NCBI GenBank assembly: GCA_032718565.1
Contig: JAVGVS010000004.1
Coordinates: 2,656,802 to 2,720,801, forward strand
DNA from: Distichodus sexfasciatus
Taxonomy: Eukaryota; Chordata; Actinopteri; Characiformes; Distichodontidae
Length of the DNA: 64,000 bases
Direction of reading: 5' to 3'
The translations under genes and the position numbers were made by a program. Shown piece by piece: positions 1 through 12,194 of this stretch (its first letter is position 1; each line of letters begins with the position of its first letter). A model generated the notes under the pieces. That model worked only from the letters and a program-made list of their open reading frames with translations, was not told where the DNA came from and ran no database searches.

Positions 1-1394
1 GACTTGTGACTGGGACGGTTACTGTCATCAAGGGGTTGGAAATGAAAGTAGTCAGAGTTCCTGAGCTACATGGCGCTACAGAGGTTGAGGCTGGTAGAAT
101 CGAAGCACATCTGACGTGGAGCCGCGGCGTTCCGGATTTGATTGGCATGTGTGGTAATTGGAGCCAGTGTCGGGGGAGCCCAGGGAGAAAAACTTTGCAT
201 GAGTTTGTTCAACTTGTTCTTAGGATCTTACAGAGGCGCTCCATATGATGAATGGCAATTAATAGGTTAGCTTGCGCATTAAGTTTCCAGTAGCTTTTGT
301 TCAAACATTTTGTGACCCTTTAATTAGGATTGAGGATATGACTCAAACTTCTAATCAAAATCTTTTCAGACTTAATGTCGATATACGGTATGCGTCATTT
401 TTCCCATTTATTTTAATCAAAAGGAAGACGTATTTACATTTAATTTGTATTTAATAATTTGGATCAAATTGCACAGACTGTGATGTAGACACATTAACAC
501 AAGAAACCCATACACATATAAACATTATTACATGAAAGCCAGTTATCTGATTGTACTTTGGCAGTATAGGAGTATGTTCTTTAACTTCTTTAGTAGATCA
601 TTCTTTTCTGCATTTTGCTTTGGAAAAAGTTTTACACTGAATGCTCTTCCTGAAATAACCCTTCCCTTTTATCTGAGCTTGGGTTAGACACCAAAATATA
701 CAGACTTTTCCAGCTTAAAACCTGGTTCTACTGGTTCAAAACATATGCAGCTTTTGTTCATTAGAGGCTTGAAATTAGATTGTTACTCCTTCAAGCCATG
801 TAACTGACAAACTGCATAACCTGCCTCACACCTCACTATCAAGAATTCCCCCTACGTAATCCTGACCTTGATGCATAATTATCGAAGCAGAATCCGCCCC
901 TCTAGAGAGCTGCTTGGAGATTGCCATCAAGGACTCTACATCTGATTATTTATGCATGCAAATAGAGGGAGGAAGCCATCACGCCTCCAGGGAGCCCAAG
1001 TCCTGCTGGGATAGTTAACCCCCTACAAAGCCATGCCGATCCAATCAGGGATGAGCGATGTGGCGTGGGTTGATGTTCTGTCAGAGTGCTCTGATTGACC
1101 TTGAGATGGGGAAGAGACGGAAGAAAGCTCTTCATTTCACACTTTGGACGTGGTTCAGTTTTTCTCACTCTTTGTATGAATCTGAGACCTGTTGGGTCCT
1201 TTTTTTGTACCTTGATTGACAACTAGCATCATCTTGATGATGCTTCAGGAGCCAATCTGCACCAGTACCCCTGCCCAAAAATGAGTACCAAAATCCAGTG
1301 TTAAATACTATGGTGCCCTTATCTGACCCATCAGCACTTCACAGCAACAAGAAGCTTTCCTTGCTGGTTTTCCATCTAATACAGGTCCAACTTG
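1..1394. other. unassigned sequence
   Basis: No splice-flanked exon, RNA gene or clear repeat was seen. The first 250 bases are somewhat richer in G and C and hold an 80-codon open frame, but it shows no family resemblance or convincing splice signals. Confidence 0.4.
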
Positions 1395-1775
1395 CACAGA
1401 AATCACCAATTTTTATCAGGATGCAATATAATGTTGATTTAGTTCACGGGAGTTCAAAGTCCACTACAACACAATTTTGGCTGGATTCCGTTCAGGAGCG
1501 TGTGATTAACATGAGACAATGTTATGAGCTGATTTAACACCGTCATTTCTATTCATATAAACTCACAAAACTATCATTTGACATTTTTATTCCTGAACCT
1601 AGTTAGCTTTGTTAATCAAAAACAATATCTTCTATTGAACAAAAGGCCTCCTGTTCAATTAATAGTGATGTAACGGTGTTTATGATGTCAGATCTTTTTG
1701 GATCAATGCTATGAGCTGGATCACTGAACTGACGTATCAGAGTAGATTGATGTATCATTATTCACCTAGTCTGAA
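1395..1775. mobile_element. degenerate hAT-like relic, family H1 copy 1
   Basis: This shares ordered blocks with 31536-31861 and 54304-54699: a CTGGATTCCGTTCAGGAGC-type stretch, an AGACCTCCTGTT-like block (here AGGCCTCCTGTT), and a TTGGATC(A/G)ATGCT.TGAGCTGG stretch followed by TGATGTATCA. It has no coding capacity. Ends are approximate and no target duplication was found. The hAT assignment rests on copy 3, whose termini read AGGGGTGTAA and TTACACCCCT. Confidence 0.55.
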
Positions 1776-2394
1776 CCTGCTTATCTTCTGAGGGATTCCC
1801 TCGTCTTTTTCTCCGAGTTTAGAATATTCTCAGGGGATTTTTTGATAACACATTTGCTTTCTGTGATAATGTTTTGGTACTACTATAGTATAATCTTATG
1901 AAACTTATCATTTAATCAGACTCTTACTCTTTCATGAAAATTTGACATGTTTACTGTTACATAAGAGAGAGAGAGAGTGATGCAGGAGAGAGACTGCAAC
2001 CCTGATATAGGGGTGAGTCAGAATGCACGGAAGATCCATTTCACAGCCAGAGGTTTGTCAGATGGTATAAATGATGTAGACGGCAAAGACATGACAGATG
2101 GCCCGCACTGTGAGAGCTACGCAGCCAACAAACATTACCCTGAGTTAGGTCACGGATCTGCAGGAATTAATTTGATTAAGCACCCTGCATATTCTTTAAT
2201 CAGTCAAAACTAGTTTCTATCATTGCAATGTTTTCATTACTGCACAAAATTACACATCAGACAGAATCATAACTTCAACACTGTTGCACACAGCAATTCA
2301 AGCAGAGCCACTTAGGTTATGGTGCCGGTTCTTGTTGTGTAATCTTGCTAGGGTGTTGCTTAACTCCCCAAAAAGTCAGTATATGTTTATCTAT
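1776..2394. other. unassigned sequence with a short (GA)n run
   Basis: A (GA)7 run lies at 1964-1977. Otherwise I see no gene or repeat. Confidence 0.4.
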
Positions 2395-3650
2395 AGCGAG
2401 GGTGTATAGTACTTAAGTAACTATAGTTCATTAATACTACACTTGAGTAGTAAGTAGTGAAAAAGCACTTATTTTGAATATTTTAAGTTGAACTTAGTAT
2501 GAACAATATTTGAAACTTTCACTATTTGTTTACAATTTTGCCATCACACTTAAGAAGACTATAAGGCTAGCACTAGCCTGGAATCTTTACAGCACTAGCA
2601 CTGGTTTTCCTAGCATTAGTAGTCCAATATTATTACTATTAATACTGAGTAATTGTACTTTAATTGCTGTACTTAAGTAGTTGAGTTCCTTGTACTTGTA
2701 CTAAGTATCATCAATATTCCGTGTTGGGGAGTAACAGAATCCATGCAGAATACATGAGTACAGTTGCATTGTTAAAATAATGGATTACTTCACTGTATTT
2801 TTCTTTTTCACATGGTTACCTTCTCTAATAAATTTCAGCAATTTCACACAATGAAGGAGTCAGAGCTGGAGCCAGGACACCAGAGCCAGGGCAGAAACAC
2901 ATTCTGTCTTCGAAATTTAGACAACACCTAACATTAAAAGAAAAAAGAGGGTGGAATATAAAGTGTGAGATTGCCACATTGATACAATTGAAAAAAGCAA
3001 GACAGTGTGGAAGTAATCCAAAATATTCAGAATATGTTACTTTGAGTAATCTAACGGAATTACAAGTTACATTTTAGGGCATGTATTCTGTAGTGGAATA
3101 CATTTTAAAAGTAACTTTCCAAATACTTGTGACTTTAACTCTCTTCTTGACTACAGTTAGTTGAAAGTAATATTCTTAATGAAAAGGAATCAAAGTAGCA
3201 TATATTTTTTTTTATTTTTTTGCATTTCTACTGTTGTTGCGTTTTGTATTATTATTTTGTCTGCAATGACAGAAAACACAATTTATTTTTTGAAACTACT
3301 ACTGAAGGAGAGATCTGACCACTCATGGGCTTTTCAACTTTGAAATGATACAATATGCCCAACTATTCCACTTGCCTCACGCAAATATGATTTTTGGAAT
3401 AAAGGAATTGCAGTCATAGTTTGAAAACAACCTAACTAAAGCACTTAACTTTACTGTTCAATCAAGAACATTTTGAACATTTAATGATACCAGCAGAATA
3501 CTTTTAATACCTAAATTCTGTTCAGATACTTTAGTACCCTTTTACCCTGGTGGTATTCTTTTGGGTCATTTAATTTTTAGGTTTTGTCATTTCTTTGTCA
3601 GGAACCTTTACTTTTACTTAAGTACAGGTTTTAGTTACATACAATTGCTA
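2395..3650. mobile_element. cluster of decayed hAT-like relics
   Basis: The segment is full of ACTTAAGTA, GTACTT and AAGTACA strings typical of old fish hAT repeats. Within it, 2722-3128 starts GTGTTGGGGAGTAAC and ends AAGTAACTTTCCAAATACT, matching in degraded form the termini of the better-preserved element at 59701-60545. No target duplication or ORF remains. Confidence 0.45.
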
Positions 3651-4664
3651 GTCAAGGAAAAATGCATGGTATCAAATGAACTGTAGTCCCTAACTTTACA
3701 CCAAAGATACAATACAAACCTGAGGTTTATAATAAAGTGGCCTGCAACTGTGATTTTCTCTGGGCAAGAACTGTTTCCCAAACCTGAGTGTTAACACCAA
3801 AATGAGCAGCATATTGCACTGCCGAAGAAACCAAACTGATGGTGGACAACAGCTGTTACAAATTGAGAATGGTGATAGAGCTTTTCTTTTCTTTTTTTTA
3901 TTATAATTCAATTAACAAGTTCATGAACACAAACAGAACCCATTTGTGGCTGTTGTAAAAGTGTATATCCAGCTCTGTTACTACAGATTTAGATAGCGTT
4001 CTAACTTTGTATATTTATGCCTCAACAGACCCACAGGTTTGATGGTTGCACAAACCTAAGGATAGTGATTGTATCATCATTTTTTGTTTACAGCTTAATG
4101 TCCTTGTTACACGTGTGCGGCAAAGTCTAATGTGCTTTCACGGTGTTCAGGTACAAGAAGTGTCCTCATTGAATGCACAGCCTCGTTTGGAGACACGTTG
4201 TCACGTCATTGACTGAGATCTCTTGGGGGCTGTAACTAGGCGATGCAATGGGTATGTTTTCCACTCCGAGCCACCAAGGTGGGCAATAGGAGGTGTTGGA
4301 AAATAACAAAAGATGTTTGCCATCCCGCTTCATTATTCTGAGGATGGTTTCATCTTGACCTCTTTATCTCCCCCAAGAAACTGGAATGACCAGCAACTCT
4401 TTATTCATTCACTTTGAACTTTCATGAAACCTTCACATCAATTTGGAACATTTTAGGATTTAGAACAATTTTAGAAAAAAGCCAAGGCCACAAGGCTACA
4501 GTATATAAAAGTGTAAATGATTAATGGTCATATATTAGATGTGGCGATATGAGAAGTTATTTTTAGCTGGGGCCACAAGGGGGGTCATATGTCCTTTTCA
4601 GGGGTCAAATAAAACTATTGCAGTGTTATTCTACACCAGTAGTTGCAGATGTTTTTCCTCCACC
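3651..4664. other. unassigned sequence
   Basis: Nothing gene-like or clearly repetitive was seen; the composition is AT-rich and intron-like. Confidence 0.4.
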
Positions 4665-4689
4665 CAGCTCAAGCGCACATAATACACAG

Positions 4690-4845
4690 TGGATGTTAAA
4701 GGTACCCATGAACAAGCTACCGTCTCCACACCCTGCTTCCCGGGTGCCCACATCTGCTTCCCACAGCTCCTTCATGAATGGGTCAAATGTAAAGGTTGCA
4801 TGTCATTGTGGTTTACTGTTATTAGCTATCACTCTCTCGTTACCA
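4690..4845 (+). repeat. SINE-A fragment (body only)
   Basis: The order GGTACCCATGAACAAGCTACCGTC, CTGCTTCCC, CAGCTCCTTCATGAATGGGTCAAATG, then CATTGTGGTTTACTGT follows the SINE-A body seen at 18808-19012 and 57166-57340. The tRNA-like head is missing and the copy is diverged. Confidence 0.6.
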
Positions 4846-4850
4846 TTTTA

Positions 4851-5282
4851 GACACATTAAATAACTATATTAAATAGCAATTGAACTATTAATTATTAAA
4901 ATATACACTTAAATGTATATTTCAAAATATATACTTATACATTTAAGAGAGGAATAATCTGTTAGCCATAAAGTAACTCAGCTTCCAAAAAAGGCTGAAA
5001 ATAGGCAATTGTGTAAGTTTCAATTTCAATCCTGCCAATGTCCTATGAGGGATGAAAACTAATAACTAGCAATAAAAAACAATGACCTTAGTTTTGCACA
5101 ACTGACACGTTTTAAACATTTTTGTTTTTTTACCTTTTTGGGTTTTTTTGCACTAAATCATTATCTTCTTAATCAAATAACTAAATAAATCAATGAAAAA
5201 AATATGGTTTATAAACCATGCAATTTTTGAGCTCTTCTAGGTGACTGAGATAGTAGAGAGATGGATTTAGTTACAGAAAAAA
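4851..5282. other. AT-rich unassigned sequence
   Basis: Very AT-rich with poly-T and poly-A runs (around 5120-5150 and 5195). No gene or repeat family was recognised. Confidence 0.4.
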
Positions 5283-5287
5283 GCAAC

Positions 5288-5812
5288 TGTTATGGCTCCC
5301 CTGGACTTTGGCCATAAATGGCCCTCATGGATCTGCTGAGCGGCCAGCAGATGCCACTATTCAGTTGGGTTTGGTGTATTTAGTTTGTCCTGTGTGCTCC
5401 CTGTCTGTCAAATCCTTGCCCCGCCTTCCCATTGTGTCTGATAAGTTGATCAGTGTGCATTAGTTATCCCACCTGATTCTTGTTTATTTCGGTCCAGCCT
5501 CCTGTTTCCTTTGGTTTTCCTTTCTTTGGTTAATTCTGCTTGTTTTCTGGTTTGTTTTCTGATTGGTTTCCCTTGTCTGATTATTCCTGATTGATTGTTT
5601 CTGTTTCCCTTTATAAGCTCAGTTTATCCTAGCGTCTTCTGTCGGTCCACCCTCACACTACCCCTCCCGTATTGGCATGGTGGTCATTGTTTGAAGATTC
5701 CAGAAGAGTTTGGTTTTGTTTTTGGCCCTCGTGCCTTTTTCTGTTCAAGTTTTGTCAATAAATGGCTTGCAAAGAGACCTTGCCTCATGTCATGCCGACG
5801 CACCCCGTGACA
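5288..5812 (+). mobile_element. solo LTR (retrotransposon long terminal repeat)
   Basis: A 525-bp unit begins TGTTATGGCTCCCC and ends CCCCGTGACA, the TG...CA termini of an LTR, and is flanked on both sides by the same 5-mer GCAAC (5283-5287 and 5813-5817). It carries a TATA-like TTATAA at 5611-5616 and AATAAA at 5757-5762 in the order expected of U3, R and U5. No internal retroelement sequence lies next to it. It is therefore a solo LTR left by recombination between the two ends of a provirus-like insertion. A Gypsy-type source is a guess from general form. It could still act as a promoter or polyadenylation site. Confidence 0.85.
5611..5616 (+). promoter_or_regulatory. TATA-like box of the solo LTR
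   Basis: TTATAA lies about 145 bases before the LTR's AATAAA, a spacing that fits the U3/R promoter of an LTR retrotransposon. Activity today is unknown. Confidence 0.5.
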
Positions 5813-5817
5813 GCAAC

Positions 5818-8089
5818 CAGTAGCAGGTGGTGAGTTGTACGTTTGAACAGAATTTAGGATCCTATTCACATATGGCTACATGTGGGTCAGAACAAGCCCA
5901 AAAATTAACCAGCAAGCCCAAAAATTAGGCTATATATTTTTGGGAAAAATGGGCCAAAGTCAACTATAACAAGGAATTATGTGGAGATTGATTGACAGGA
6001 TCAGGGTATTTAAGGATTTGGTAGATTTTGCAGTAAGGAAATTGACCCTGTGGATCAAGTCTTATGTCCCACACTTTAAACTAGTGTATTATGGTTTGTT
6101 CTTCATCTAGAGAAAGTTTTGCATTATCAGTTTATGAGCTCTCATTAACTCATTAATTCCCCTGAAGCTAATTACTTTCCTAATTAGAAAAGATACAGGC
6201 AGGAAGGAAATGGGCTGTAATTTCCCCCTCCCCCTGCCCCCCTTCTTCCTCTACTTATCCCCTTTCTACCAACTCCACCATGACTATAGTTTCTTAGCAA
6301 GATACCTAATTCATTTCAGCTCAAAGAGCTAGGCTAATGTGGCTTAAATTACAAAGATGTCATCTTGGCTGTTTGCGCGTATGACTGATTTTTTTTATCA
6401 GCATAAAAAAATAAATAAATAAATAAATGCAAGGGAAAATAGTAAAAAATACATTAGTTATGAGAAGTAGCCTTTAACTGTAAGTTCTATTTGTCTTATT
6501 TTTTTAATGGGCAGAAAAATTATAATCATAATATGGAATTTAGCATAAACCTTTTCCAGTAGATGTGCACAGTCCAGACAAAAGTTTGAACACACACGGT
6601 TGGGACATAATTCAAATGATGTCCCAAACAAAAGAAAATCAAGCATTTTTGTTCTTGTTCTGTGCCACTGCACATCACTAGGGGGCACAAAGTAATTTTG
6701 AGACAGTACGTACACTGTAGACAAAGACCAGTGCAGATATCATGCACCAAAATCCACCCTCTTAAATTTCCTTTTTAGTGGGTAGGATCAGAACAAAAAA
6801 ATTGCCCCAGAGCGCAACATTTTCCCTAATATCATTTTTATAAAATGATGCAAATTCTGATTTCTGAATAGAAACCACAAATTGGAAATAACAAAAATGG
6901 AATTATATAGTAACAAAAATGTTTAAAAAGAAGTCAGACTCCTCTTAAAACTTTTTTAAACTGCAAACATTTGACACACACTCCAGTATCATGTGGAGGC
7001 TAAGATGCTTTTCACACCCACTGGATATTGTAATTTGTCAATAACTGTAGTAATTGGGCTGCAGAAACAATATATTGAAAGTGACTTCCAGCATTTTAGT
7101 GTAAGCCATTAAACCAAAATGTTAATACAACACATTTAATATGAATTCATTGATTTATTGTAGGGCTTGCACTCTCTTTAAAAAAAGATCTGTTTTAAAT
7201 TGTACATTGTTAGATCCAATTTATGTCAATATGTATTTCAATAGATCTCCATCCTCAATGTGCCATTAGTCTATGGCTGTGGCAAAAATATAGAATTCAT
7301 GCTAGCTGCATTAAATTCAAGCTCACGCTTAAATGTATTAGCTCTATTGGATCTGATCAGTCTCTTTAAGGGTTTTAGTGTGTTGGAAAGAAGTGAAGTT
7401 TGGGTGGAGTTGCGGTCACTGACCGGCTTCTGGATGTCTGGCAGGCGGACAGTGACGTTGGCAGCTAACGCCAATGGCAGCTGAAGGCTAATCAGCTTCC
7501 CATTTAAGATGTTTACTCGCCCTCTCGGCACTCACCTCAACGTCTCTGAGGCTCTTGACGCAAGTCGGGATGTTCGCTGCACTGTTTACCTCTTAGACGA
7601 TTTCCTCGGTTGCCTCCGAGGTCAAGTTGTGACATCATTCCCTCAAGCCAGTAATCCAGAATATGGAGTGTTAATTTGCTTATTTGTAGAGATGGTTAAA
7701 ACTTGCTTATTTTACTCTACTAACAGGACAAGGTGACTGTGACAGTTCTTACCTTTCCATCAGTTCATCATTTCAGCTGCAAACTGAACTGAGATGTATC
7801 AGACTTTCTGCGGGCCTGAAGTGAGGGAGAGAGTCGGACACTGAATTCTGAGAGCTTGGTAAAGATGTTAGAGAGTTCATGTGTGAATAGATTGGATGCT
7901 TGAATTCTGAAACAATCAGCTTAAGGTTTAAACTATTGATTTCTGATGTCTGGTTATCAGTGGCTTAATACTGGCCTGTAACAGCTAAAACATAAACCCT
8001 AAACATTCTCTCCCATTTTAACATCTCTCATCACTAAAGAGGAATGAAACTTCACCGTTTTGGTAAAGCTCATCCCTCACCTTAATTGG
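5818..8089. other. AT-rich unassigned sequence
   Basis: It holds an (AAAT)n microsatellite (6404-6428). No exon, RNA gene or recognised repeat was found. The small open frames here have no splice signals or family motifs. Confidence 0.4.
6404..6428. repeat. (AAAT)n microsatellite
   Basis: About five AAAT units follow an A-run. Confidence 0.9.
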
Positions 8090-8265
8090 ATTGGCGGTGG
8101 CGCAGTGGTAAAATTGGAGTTTTGAATCTCTGAAGAGTATAAAATCAGTGTTGGAACACTCAGCCAGACCCTTAACCCCAGGTTGCTCAAGATTCATTTT
8201 CCCTGTAATTAGGAAGTGCAAGTTGCTCTAGACAAGAGCTTCAGACAAATGTTATAAATGTAATA
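8090..8265 (-). repeat. Rep-C relic (minus)
   Basis: Rep-C is my label for a common teleost repeat whose forward form reads TTTAGCAGACR(C/T)TCTTATCCAGAGC and later GGGTTAAGGGTCTTGCTCA. Here its reverse appears as AGACCCTTAACCCCAGGTTG and CTCTAGACAAGAGCTTCAGACAAATG. Confidence 0.6.
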
Positions 8266-8353
8266 TCTGAAAGTTGCTTCAAATTGGGCTAAATTGTGAT
8301 TCCAAGGGAGACCGATGGGGATAGAGAAATGAAGAAACCCATCCAATCTCAAA

Positions 8354-8563
8354 TGAGTGAGTAATTATTTGTCATTGTGAACACACAACAGCACAGCAAC
8401 CACAAGGAAATGTGACTTCTGCATTTGACCCACCATACCTTTGGGGGCCATACCTTGCTCATGAATACCTTAGTGCCACCTTTACTGGTTCAGGACTTTG
8501 CCAAAGCGGCGACCTTCCGATCACGGGGCCAACTCCCTAACCGCTATACTACCAACTGCCCCC
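8354..8563 (-). repeat. SINE-A copy with tRNA-like head (minus)
   Basis: Reversed, it starts GGGGGCAGTTGGTAGTATAG with a CGGTTAGGGAGTTGGCCCCG stretch like a tRNA-derived head. It runs through the GAGCAAGGTA... body and ends at the TGTTCACAATGACAAATAAT tail. Order and sequence match 15344-15574 and 49228-49485. Confidence 0.75.
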
Positions 8564-8565
8564 AT

Positions 8566-10289
8566 TACTCATATAAGAAATGTCTTAAAGGTAAACTGTT
8601 AACATGCTAAAATAGCCATTTTCCCTTGACTTCTGTTGACTACTGCTCTTGTTTTCAGTCAGAGAAACCTACTGTTACTGAATATCTCAAATGATTTCAT
8701 GTCCCTTGAATGTGTATCATAGGTTGAGTCCCTTTCATCTGAACATATGCAGGTATCAGCAGCACAGCTTCAGCCTCCATCACAGCTCCATCCTCCATCT
8801 TAAAGCATGAAAATGACTAAAGAATCGGCTCTTATTCATGCGTAATGGACCGAACTGATATCCCAAATGTGGCTTCTTCCTTTTCTGAACATTAACAGAA
8901 TGATTCCGGGTTCGGTCTCAACCCAGCGCCTGGCAGAGCGGCCGGAGGCTAATGCTGTTTTCCGCTCCAGTGTTTAGCGCTCCATTTGTACAGGAATTAC
9001 TTTGCAGGGGAGAGCTCTGACTTCAAAGGGAGCCCTCGCCCATTGCTGGAGGTCCTGCCAAACCAAACCGAATCGTCCACTGTTTATCCTAAATAGATTT
9101 TTTAACCGATGCTTCTTTATCCGTCTCAGTATAATTTTTGTCTTCTGCTAAATCCCTCTCGCCTACTCACCTGCTGGGGCTTATGGGTAGACTGTCAAAA
9201 ACATTTTTGTATAGTTCTTTATCAATATTAATTCTTCCCCATTTTCTTTAACTTTTTTGATTCACAAATAATTTATTAGCCAGACCCTTACCATATCCAG
9301 TTTTGTAATTAATAATCATCTCAATTTGTTTATTTTAACATGAAAACTCATTTCTCAGTATGCTTCTTCTGGTTTACATGTGTAGGAAGCCTCATTGCAA
9401 TCCTAAACAGAAGTGTGACATCTATGATGGTTCTGCTGTTATGAGAAATCCTATTGGATATGGACTATCCTGGGTCAAAACTGTTTGGTCTGCATGTTTT
9501 GTGATTTTAAAAAATGGATGGGGAAAATTGTAAATGTGCATTGCCTCTCTAAATCTTTTTTTCCTGTTCCAAATTATTCTATACTTCTAAGTAGAAGTAT
9601 TGGCTAGTAGTCTTTCTTTAGTAACATTTGTGCAGTAGATGCCACAGAAACAACAGATCGGTTGAATGGATAATTGTGATACAGGAACATTGATAAAATT
9701 GATGAGTGGCAGACCCAATACAATTTCTTTAGAGAATTTTTATTTGGACAAAAAGATGTCCATGCACTGTTAATGTTGCCTCTGGGGCCTCTTTTACTGA
9801 AAAAGATTCTTTCAAGTGGGCAAGTTCAGATTGATATTAAGTTTCACTTTTGAACATCTGTGTACTGTAGTTGGATAAACTCACTTACATTCATTTTGTC
9901 ACATTACATTCAAACTGGGTCTTTATTTGAATTGCTTATCACATGGACATTTTCAAGGGTAAACCAGCTGAATGTTTTTATTCATTTATTTTTACAGTGC
10001 AGCCATGTTCCTACGCTCCTTCGCTGCGAAATACTATAGAGGTAGAAAAAATCAATAAGGCTTTCTGTGTTCTTTGCAATGCTCTGTTCCTTTGAGATTG
10101 TTGTTCCTTAATGGCGGCATAGCTGCTTGGCGATGTGTGGCAGCATGTTTGCCAAGCGTGATAATTGGTGGTGTCAAAAGAAGGCAAAGCATGCATCAGT
10201 AAGGCAGAAGCCACTCTTTTATGCATGTGCTTTCAACCTGTATCAAATCTATGGAAGCCCGTTTCCACCACTAAACAAAAAAAATAAAA
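8566..10289. other. unassigned sequence with a GC-richer island
   Basis: Most is AT-rich and featureless. The stretch 8905-9065 has higher GC and several CpGs without repeat resemblance and could be a conserved noncoding element. No coding exon was seen. Confidence 0.35.
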
Positions 10290-10295
10290 ATAAAA

Positions 10296-10540
10296 ATATT
10301 GTGACTTTTTATCTCACAATTCTGACTTTTTTTCTCAGAATTCCGAGATACAAACTCGCAATTCTGACTTTTTTTCCTCAGAATTGTGAGATATAAAGTC
10401 GCAATTGCGAGATATAAAGTCGCAATTGCGAGATATAAAGTCAGAATTGCGAGATATAAAGTCAGAATTGCGAGATATAAAGTCAGAATTGCGACTTTTT
10501 ATCCCGCAGTTCTGACTTTTTATCCCGCAGTTCTGACTTT
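10296..10540. repeat. about 21-bp tandem array (GCGAGATATAAAGTCAGAATT units)
   Basis: Copies of GCGAGATATAAAGTC(A/G)(G/C)AATT follow one another from about 10385 to 10490. On both sides the same unit occurs reversed (GACTTTTTATC(T/C)C(G/A)CA), so the array is itself palindromic. Its open frame (RYKVAIARYKV...) is an artefact of the repeat. Confidence 0.85.
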
Positions 10541-10760
10541 TTATCTCAGAATTCTTACTTTTTTAGCTCTGACTCTGATTGGTTGCTTCAGTGAGACTTG
10601 AACTTCCTGCCGAAGGAACCGTGAAAGTGGACGAGGCTGAAGTTCGCTACTCATTCGCAGCTTACGATTCGTTTGGCTTCTTATTCGGCAGCGTCTCGTT
10701 CTGCGACTGAAGTTAGCTCCTTATTCGCCGCTTTACTAGCAGGAATGTTCACTGTGGCAA

Positions 10761-11068
10761 TGTTTCCATTTGATTTTATAGTATTAAATCAGCCTGGGCC
10801 AGGACAATTGGACTTTTTCCATATAGTTGGGTACTTGACGTGTACTGAAAAGGTTATATTTGCCTGGCCCAGAGAAGTTTAAGTTATTAAAATGATCATA
10901 TAAATCTGGCTTCTTATTCACATCATTATGCACAATTGTATGGATTGTTTCCATTTGATTTTAAAGTATCAAATCAGTCTGGGCCAGGACAATGTCACTT
11001 TATCTATTTAGTTGAGTACCTGAGGTGTACTGAAAAGTTCACATTTGCCTGGAACAGAGAAGTTTAGG
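10761..11068. repeat. 185-bp-period direct duplication inside the element
   Basis: TGTTTCCATTTGATTTTA, CTGGGCCAGGACAAT, GTGTACTGAAAAG and CAGAGAAGTTTA occur in order at 10761-10881 and again at 10946-11068. Confidence 0.85.
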
Positions 11069-11655
11069 ATTTATTTAGGATTCATATTCCAAGAGAGGTT
11101 TATTGTCAATACAACAATATACACAGCATACAGTGCTCTGAAGAGCCATATCACGCAGGCCGCCCATGGCACATTTACATAGAATATCAAAATATACCAA
11201 ATAAAGAACATGAAATTACACATAAATAGTACATCTAACTACATTTAGTAATATTCACTTAATCCTAATTAGGACTTATAACGTTAACGCGTGGATTGCG
11301 TAGTTTGTAAAGCTACATATGGCAAAAAAAATTATCAATAATTTTCCTGAAAATCATTTTCATTATATGTGTCCCTTCCAGCATTTAAATACAATTAGAA
11401 AATGTCTCAATGATAAACTGCACAGCTTTTGCCACAGTGAACATTCCCGCTAGTAAAGCGGCGAATAAGGAGCTAACTTCAGTCGCAGAACGAGACGCTG
11501 CCGAATAAGAAGCCAAACGAATCGTAAGCTGCGAATGAGTAGCCAACTTCAGCCTTGTCCACTTTCACGGTTCCTTTGGCAGGAAGTTCAAGTCTCACCG
11601 AAGCAACCAATCAGAGTCACAGCTAAAAAGTCAGAATTCCGAGATACCTATCGCA

Positions 11656-12194
11656 TACCTAGCTTTCCTTCATTGTGCTGCATCTATGAGCATCTGCCGT
11701 CTTCAGAGGACGAGAGAGGGAGCATATATCCTCCATCGAATCTCTGATTCAAGCGAATCCATTGTTGTTTTTGCTGTTTATGGCTAATTCAAGCAGAGCT
11801 TCATGTGGTGAACTGATGCATGTAATGCATTTATGACTTCAGATGCATTATGTGTCTTGAGCCCCATTCAAACTGAATTGCAGAGCTGTGGGTTTATTTG
11901 AACATTTACAGATGCTGTTCCATTATTGTGCCTTGATGATTTTTTTATTCTGCTTTTGCCCAAATCTTCTTTTTCATGCAACTGAGGGAGTATTAGAAAA
12001 GTTTCTTCTCTACCACCTCAAAGAATATGGATTACTTGATGATGCACCTCTGTTGGCAACCTAATGTTGGACATGTCACATTTTCTATAGCGCTGTCAAA
12101 TTTTAGCAAATGTTAGTGTGCTATTTAGAATTGAGTACCATTTCCTTCCTTTCATGGCACTCAGTTCCAAATTATATTTATGCAGTTTTTTATG
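11656..12194. other. unassigned sequence
   Basis: No gene or clear repeat was seen. Confidence 0.4.

Larger units (their letters stand above)
10290..11650. mobile_element. non-autonomous DNA transposon with about 215-bp terminal inverted repeats
   Basis: The block 10541-10762 (from TTATCTCAGAATTC through GGAACCGTGAAAGTGGAC and CTCCTTATTCGCCGC to TCACTGTGGCAA) is repeated in reverse complement at 11429-11646 with only scattered differences. Outside the left arm lies a tandem array (10296-10540). Between the arms lies a 185-bp-period direct duplication (10761-10881 and 10946-11068). There is no transposase ORF. The superfamily is uncertain because outer ends and target duplication could not be fixed. 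Confidence 0.75.

Noticed and set aside
1..248. 80-codon open frame at the window start as a possible exon
   Set aside because: No clear acceptor or donor, no motif recognised, and its left side is cut by the window edge.
10386..10601. Repetitive peptide (RYKVAIARYKV...)
   Set aside because: Translation of a 21-bp tandem array inside a non-coding transposon.
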